Shown here one piece after another: positions 34,501-38,477 of a stretch of DNA of 38,477 nt; the stretch's first letter is position 1; the number at the start of each line of letters is the position of its first letter. This DNA comes from Mariniblastus sp. (lineage in GTDB: Bacteria; Planctomycetota; Planctomycetia; Pirellulales; Pirellulaceae). Location of the stretch: assembly GCA_023300235.1 (NCBI GenBank), contig JALZWN010000116.1, positions 1 through 38,477 of the forward strand, given 5' to 3'. The position numbers were made by a program, and so were the translations under genes. A model generated the notes under the pieces. The model was not told the origin of the DNA. It worked only from the letters and a program-made list of their open reading frames with translations, and did not search any database.

Positions 34501-35030
34501 TCGGTACGAACCACTCGCATTCCGCGTCCACCACCACCGTGAGACGCTTTTAAAATCAATGGGTAGCCTAAAGAGTTCGCTTGCTTCAGGCCTGACGCCG
34601 CGTCGGTGATCGCCGAATCGGTGCCGCTTAAAACCGGAACGTTGGCTGCTTTGGCTAACAAACGAGCCGAAGTCTTATCGCCGAGCCGCTGCAAGGTATC
34701 GAGCGTCGGGCCGACGAAGATGATGCCGTTTTCTGCACAAGCCTTGGCCAGCTCCGGATTCTCAGACAGGAACCCATAGCCAGGGTGAATCGCGTCCACT
34801 TCGTGTTCCAAGCAAAGCTCGATCAACGCTGGAATGTTCAAATACGACTTAATCGGCTCGCCGGCGCCGCCGATCTGATACGCTTCATCGGCTTTGAAAC
34901 GATGCAACGCGTAACGGTCTTCGTGGGTGTAAACGGCAACGGTGCTGATACCAAGTTCGGTTGCACTGCGAAATACTCGGATAGCAATTTCACTCCGGTT
35001 GGCAACAAGAAGCTTTTTAATCGGTTTCAT
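31587..35030 (-). CDS. pyc: Pyruvate carboxylase
   Basis: Pyc carboxylates pyruvate to oxaloacetate with ATP, bicarbonate and biotin, refilling the TCA cycle. The 1147-residue single-chain form has the family length. Domains in order: biotin carboxylase (KKLLVANRSEIAIRVFR, then HPGYGFLSEN, SHGGGGRGM near 163-171, ERDCSVQRRHQK and VEFLVD), carboxyltransferase from about 535 (TDTTFRDAHQSLHATRFRTH, then CYTGDI and HTHDTAGIQ), and a C-terminal biotin carrier (EAMKMET, lysine 1113). The start ATG 35030 gives MKPIKKLLVANRSE. birA is its downstream neighbour. Confidence 0.98.
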   Translation of the reverse strand: MKPIKKLLVANRSEIAIRVFRSATELGISTVAVYTHEDRYALHRFKADEAYQIGGAGEPIKSYLNIPALIELCLEHEVDAIHPGYGFLSENPELAKACAENGIIFVGPTLDTLQRLGDKTSARLLAKAANVPVLSGTDSAITDAASGLKQANSLGYPLILKASHGGGGRGMRVVRTEGEFTAAFEQASRESLSAFGSAEVFVEKFIEHARHIEIQLLGDQHGNLVHLFERDCSVQRRHQKVVEIAPAPNLLPEVRQALCDAAISIGKEVGYQNAGTVEFLVDADTNKFYFIEVNPRVQVEHTVTEEVTGVDIVKSQILVAQGLPLADEAIGLPNQESIKTNGFALQCRITTEDPTNNFMPDYGRVMHYRSPGGAGVRLDAGSAFSGAVVNPFYDSMLVKLSVRGQRFKDAIQRANRCLMEFRIRGVKTNIPFLLKVLGHQTFIDGDCSTRFIDKTPALFDFPVRRDRATKLLGFLGDVIVNGNDLVKGRAVSTRREPAPIPQYERSMAPPKGTRDKLKELGPEKFAQWVREQKRLFITDTTFRDAHQSLHATRFRTHDLLNIAEAYSRLAPDLFSLEMWGGATFDTSMRFLKEDPWQRLADIRAKVPNILLQMLLRASNAVGYMNYPDNVVQAFVKETADAGLDVFRVFDALNWVPNMKVAMDAVLNTGAICEAAICYTGDILDPKRTKYDLKYYVNLAKELEKMGAHILAIKDMAGLCKPNAAAKLVKTLKEEVGIPIHFHTHDTAGIQAAAILNAAENDLDIADAAMAPMSGNTSQPNMNTILASLEFTDRKTELNQRSMDEIAEYWRCTREFYTPFESTVLPSTADLYNHQMPGGQYTNLFAQAQALGLADQWSEVCSIYADCNQLLGDIVKVTPTSKAVGDLALFLVANNFTTASVLDESLEFAFPESVIDLVGGMMGQPPGGFDPKLIKRVLQNREPVTGRPGETLPPADFDAAGKEVEKFLGREPSRREIVTYLLYPKVYKAYVEHHQQFSDVSVIPTPYFFFGATPNEEFTVVIEAGKSLIVKFMTVDGGNENGYRTVSFELNGQPRDAAVLDKSLSDEAATRAKADPDNLKHVGSTMPGMVVTVAVKAGDKVAKGDKLITLEAMKMETTINAELDATVAKVNVSPGIQVATGDLMVEFE

Positions 35031-35544
35031 AAAAGACGGCTGCTAAAATTGGTTTGCGAAAAGATTTCAGTTTTTACGACAGGGAGGGAACTACGGTCTG
35101 GCTTGGGAATTTCGCCCGTCAAGCCGCTTTTCACCGCATATTTTCCCAGACGCAAGATACTACAACTCGACCGAATTTAGCAGGGGGCTTTAAGATTGAG
35201 CACACTTTTCCGCGACATATCCCCGCAAATAACCGTCTCAAAACGCCTAGAAGGACCGAACAGTTGGGTCCGAGAAGCTACGAGAATTTTGTGGATGTCA
35301 GCCCAGCGTCTAGCGAACAACCGCCAGCCCAAACGATAGTCACGGTTCGCAGCGAAATGCCCACGACCGGACCACTCCCAGTCGCCCATGGTCGACGCTG
35401 GCCTTCAACCACCATCGAATGCCTTGCTTGAACAGGCAAGGAAATGTCAAACGCTCCCAAAAACGCGACATCGTTTTTGGCCCCACTAAATCGCGATACG
35501 CCAGCTAAACATGTGACACAGGAGCCCGCTGGTGAAACTCATCT
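35031..35544. other. Gap with no supported gene
   Basis: An open frame of 125 codons on the plus strand (35054-35431) exists, but it has no recognisable domain and its composition is not typical of the neighbours. The pyc promoter should lie near its left end. Nothing else is evident. Confidence 0.5.
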
Positions 35545-36522
35545 TCAACCAGCCACGGAGTTTCTCAACAACCCAATCCTCTTCATCTCAGCAACTTCTT
35601 CGCTGGACGGATGACGATAACATCCCAACAACATGTCGCCACCCGGCAAAAGATTGAAGTTATAACGAGCATGATAATGGTGCACGTAATGGCTTTTCTT
35701 TGCCCAGACACCATAGGGAGAATCCAACACGCAACGCACAAGCAGACTCGCCTTCGAATCCGCCTCTTCCGTCGACAAATGTAAATACGGATGCACCGCT
35801 CGACTTAACAATGGCGGCAGCGAGATCGGAACGATTGCTGCTAATAGAAACCACCAGCCACACCCACCAAAGCACAAACTAATCAAACACGCGGCCGCAA
35901 ACGGTGGAAAGGCGAAATAAACCATTCCAAAATAACTGGTCACCAAACCATAACGCACCGCAATATGCTGCCCCTTTTCCATCGAGAACAAATACTCGTC
36001 GAACTGCTCGTGCTCCTCTTCACTGCGAAACTGAGTGACCTTATTCTCCTTAAACGTCTTTGCATGATGCACGACGGTATGACCAAAGTGAACATCATGA
36101 ACAACCTCACCAAAAACCGGCCACTTCTGAAAGAATCGACGCACACGATAACTGGCATGGCCGAAGTAATTATGGAGAACCGATTCAGAAACCGTCGCTA
36201 ACAGGTACCCAATGACCAGCCCTAAAATGATGGTCGTCAATACCGGTCGATTGGAGATAATGGCCAGCGGATTTAAGAAGTACGCCAATAAAAACGTTAC
36301 AAAAGCAACACCAAATTGGACGCTGGCCTTCAAATCAAGACTCGCCACATCAGCTAACACGAACACTAAGCCAGCTGCACTAACGGCAAACAACAGATGC
36401 AGCACATGAAACAGGACCGTCCCCTGAGTTGGTCCGACCGAAACCCCCGCACACGTTAGAACCACTAAAAAAAACGTCAACAAGACGAATGCGGATAATC
36501 GTTGCAAAAGAGATATCGTCAT
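35545..36522 (-). CDS. Fatty-acid hydroxylase/desaturase-like membrane protein
   Basis: A 325-residue integral membrane protein with the histidine pattern of the membrane di-iron hydroxylase/desaturase superfamily. Seen are H117-NYFG-H122, a cluster H142-x2-H145-x2-H148-x3-H152-H153 (VHDVHFGHTVVHH), H244/H248 and H278-x2-H281-H282-x-H284 (SHYVHHYH). Hydrophobic segments lie at about 10-30, 35-57, 68-87, 95-112 and 190-240. These enzymes oxidise lipids such as fatty acids, sterols, carotenoids or sphingoid bases; I cannot tell which. Start ATG 36522. Confidence 0.8.
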   Translation of the reverse strand: MTISLLQRLSAFVLLTFFLVVLTCAGVSVGPTQGTVLFHVLHLLFAVSAAGLVFVLADVASLDLKASVQFGVAFVTFLLAYFLNPLAIISNRPVLTTIILGLVIGYLLATVSESVLHNYFGHASYRVRRFFQKWPVFGEVVHDVHFGHTVVHHAKTFKENKVTQFRSEEEHEQFDEYLFSMEKGQHIAVRYGLVTSYFGMVYFAFPPFAAACLISLCFGGCGWWFLLAAIVPISLPPLLSRAVHPYLHLSTEEADSKASLLVRCVLDSPYGVWAKKSHYVHHYHARYNFNLLPGGDMLLGCYRHPSSEEVAEMKRIGLLRNSVAG

Positions 36523-36942
36523 GCCAATAAATCACGTGGTTATATCAAGAAGTAATCCAAAGTTGCGAATCGAATTTGCAAACGTCTCGCGTTTGCGATT
36601 CCGAGCTTTCATCCTAATCAATTTTGCATCGCAAGCAACACAATTCCCCCTCTATTTAATTACTTCGTCTAAGAGGAATTAAGGCGCTAAAAACACTGCT
36701 CGAAAAACGAGTCAATAGTATGCCAACCGAGCAAACCAAAAGAATAACGGGATCGAGAAGATCGAAAACGTTCTTTCTCGTTCCAGCGGCGCACAAGAAA
36801 AACCGAAAGTAACAATCGCCCTCACTGACCATCTCGGCTCGCTGCCCTCACATCCGTTGAACCGATGGCCTTCAATAGCAATTTTGGACCGAACACCGTA
36901 CAGACTGTCACCTCTGCTACGGTTCTAATGGCCGTAGCAAAC
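36523..36942. other. Gap between the hydroxylase and HMG-CoA reductase genes, with a hairpin
   Basis: No gene was found on either strand. An 8-bp hairpin (TGCTACGG / CCGTAGCA, 36915-36939) lies just past the reductase stop, but no T run follows on the minus strand, so termination is uncertain. The hydroxylase promoter should lie near 36560. Confidence 0.45.
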
Positions 36943-38277
36943 CTAGTTCGGTTGCTTACGAGCCAGCTTTTCGTGGGCCCGAGAGAAATGCTCGGCAGCG
37001 AAAGCCCCTACGATCGAGAGCTCGCCAGCCAAGCAAATACATGCAATAACTTCTGCGAGGGCCTTGGCGTTCCCTGCACCATGCAGCCCCAAAATATCCA
37101 AACAAGCTTTTTGGCTGGGCAAACTCGTCCCACCGCCAACTGTACCTACGATCAGATTGGGAAGAGTTACGCTTGTGTGAAGACCGCCGTCGCGATTTAC
37201 TTTCATTCGCGTGATCCCAATGGCCGATTCGTGCACACATGCCGCGTCTTGCCCGCAAGCGATGTAAAGTGCCGCCAATGCGTTGGCGTAATGCGCATTG
37301 GCCCCAATGCTACCGTTAATCATTGCTCCGGTCGTCGCCACGACCCCAAAGTCGACCATCCTCTCGGGCGTCGTGTGCAAAAACTTCCCCAGCATTTCTC
37401 GAGAGATATGAACCTCCGCCACCACCTTTTTGCCGCGAACATGCCGCATCGCGAACGAATTTGCTTTCTTATCGCCCGATAGATTCCCGTCTAAAAAAGA
37501 ACCTTCAGGTTTGACCGGCGTGTGCTCGAGAATATGTTGATATACCGCATTGGTAGCAAAAGTCACCATGTTCTGCCCAGACGCATCGCCCGTCGTGAAC
37601 TCGAAAACAAGATAAACGTGGTTCCCCTCAATGTGCACGTCGATATTTTTGAGCTTACCGTGAGACGTCGTTGATTCCGAGATTTCTTTGAACAAATCGA
37701 ACTTGGACGTCACCCACGCCACGAACTGCCCGGCTTCGCAGAGATTATAAAACATAAATGCCGGCGAACGAGTAACGCCTTCACTCACCAACATCGCGCT
37801 GGCCCCGCCAGCAGCAGTAATCAACCGAGCACCTCGATTGTACGACGCGACCAAAGCCGCTTCCGTCGTTGCCAAGGGAATCAAAAAATCGTCTTGAGCA
37901 TACAGCCCATTGATACGCAGCGGGCCAGCCAAACCTACCGGCATTTTCACGGTACCAATGAAGTGTTCGATGTTTTTGTTGTAACAAGCGGCATGTTTTT
38001 CTGTATGAGGATCCAGCAAATGCTCTCTGCTAGACAACTCGGCCAGCTTCTCCCAACGCGCAGCCAGCGTTTTTTCACTGATATAAGGCCGTGGCGATAG
38101 CCGAATCGACGGGCGTTCAAAATGCGGGACCGGCAGTTTGGCGGGTTGGTGAATACGCTGATTCTGCCCATCGAGCTTGCCTTCCAAGGCTTCTCTGTTT
38201 TGTTCGCTGGCGTCGTTCAATTGAGCATTCCCGTGTCGGTAGAGTATTGGCGGATATCGCGTTACAGCGATTTGCAC
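36943..38277 (-). CDS. Hydroxymethylglutaryl-CoA reductase, class I-like
   Basis: HMG-CoA reductase makes mevalonate from HMG-CoA, the committed step of the mevalonate route to isoprenoids. The 444-residue protein has the class I layout: IEHFIGTVKMPVGLAGPLRI, then TTEAALVASYNRG with catalytic E139, GDASGQNM (230-237), SGDKKANS with K270/K271, ANALAALYIACGQDAA with D344, LPNLIVGTVGGGT, and AGELSIVGAFAAEHFSRAHE with H435. The catalytic set Glu-Lys-Asp-His is thus complete. There are no membrane spans. The GTG start at 38277 has no clear ribosome-binding site; no closer alternative exists. No other mevalonate gene is in the window. Confidence 0.92.
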   Translation of the reverse strand: MQIAVTRYPPILYRHGNAQLNDASEQNREALEGKLDGQNQRIHQPAKLPVPHFERPSIRLSPRPYISEKTLAARWEKLAELSSREHLLDPHTEKHAACYNKNIEHFIGTVKMPVGLAGPLRINGLYAQDDFLIPLATTEAALVASYNRGARLITAAGGASAMLVSEGVTRSPAFMFYNLCEAGQFVAWVTSKFDLFKEISESTTSHGKLKNIDVHIEGNHVYLVFEFTTGDASGQNMVTFATNAVYQHILEHTPVKPEGSFLDGNLSGDKKANSFAMRHVRGKKVVAEVHISREMLGKFLHTTPERMVDFGVVATTGAMINGSIGANAHYANALAALYIACGQDAACVHESAIGITRMKVNRDGGLHTSVTLPNLIVGTVGGGTSLPSQKACLDILGLHGAGNAKALAEVIACICLAGELSIVGAFAAEHFSRAHEKLARKQPN

Positions 38278-38477
38278 TGATTAAGAAGCTGGCAAACCAC
38301 CAACACCTAATCACTCTCGATTGTATTTGGAAGGCTGTCGATTGCGAGTCATTTTCTAAACCGAGCTGCCAATAAAACCTAACCACACATTTAACATTGC
38401 GAGGGTATTATCGAATCTTCAAACGATACGCCCTCCGCCGAACGAAAACAGCAATTGCTATGTCACACACGCGTGAC
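38278..38477. other. Right edge, no supported gene
   Basis: Upstream region of the HMG-CoA reductase gene. An ATG at 38460 opens a frame to the right edge, but only six codons are inside the window, so it cannot be judged. Confidence 0.3.

Noticed and set aside
35054..35431. Plus-strand frame of 125 codons as a gene
   Set aside because: No domain, no clear ribosome-binding site, and composition unlike the neighbouring genes.
36865..37482. Open frame on the plus strand opposite the HMG-CoA reductase
   Set aside because: Antisense to a gene with complete catalytic motifs; no ribosome-binding site.

Overview
The window looks like chromosomal DNA from a marine planctomycete of the Rhodopirellula/Pirellulaceae type. 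The main pointers are a DUF1559 H-x9-DG prepilin-like protein, an EF-hand protein beside a PQQ-propeller protein carrying a W-x-x-F-R-G-P start, an orphan mraZ with no dcw cluster, intergenic palindromes built on GGTAGCCCGACGCG, and moderate GC with frequent GTG/TTG starts. No rRNA, tRNA, CRISPR array, prophage or complete insertion sequence was seen.

Layout. (1) 1-2013: an 8-bp tandem repeat at the edge, then the minus-strand ribosomal/tRNA-modification operon rpsP-trmD-rplS with a terminator. (2) 2493-7989: dihydroorotase (pyrC), a divergent HerA/VirB4-like P-loop ATPase with a coiled-coil tail, and a convergent helical-repeat gene broken by one in-frame TGA. (3) 8176-11162: repeat-rich intergenic DNA around a secreted EF-hand protein and a secreted PQQ-propeller protein. 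(4) 11258-19230: minus-strand hemL, a DUF3754/TMEM143-like membrane protein, trkA, a ketosynthase-fold protein that has lost all three catalytic residues, and a YghO-type acyltransferase, with an NAD-dependent reductase diverging from the last. (5) 19391-21525: a candidate structured RNA, mraZ with a textbook TGGGN operator array, and queA. (6) 21650-28147: a minus-strand pseudopilus cluster of three GspF-like proteins, three minor pseudopilins, a DUF1559 prepilin with an acidic insert and a small membrane protein. (7) 28259-31297: composite repeats, a 15-bp tandem repeat, murB, a small conserved-looking protein and birA. (8) 31587-38277: pyruvate carboxylase, a fatty-acid-hydroxylase-like membrane protein and a class I-like HMG-CoA reductase.

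How the genes may work together. birA lies next to pyc, whose biotin domain it would modify. The GspF/pseudopilin genes overlap by ATGA/TGATG and should act as one assembly unit, but the ATPase, secretin and prepilin peptidase are not here. The acyltransferase/reductase pair, the dead ketosynthase, the di-iron hydroxylase-like protein and the HMG-CoA reductase suggest unusual membrane-lipid chemistry, but they do not form one operon and any link between them is inference.

Most worth a second look: the MraZ operator, the structured RNA with a strong terminator downstream of mraZ, the Glu-Asn-Asn ketosynthase, the acyltransferase/reductase pair that resembles bacterial ceramide genes, the triple-GspF cluster, the in-frame TGA in a glycine linker, and the composite palindromic repeat family.
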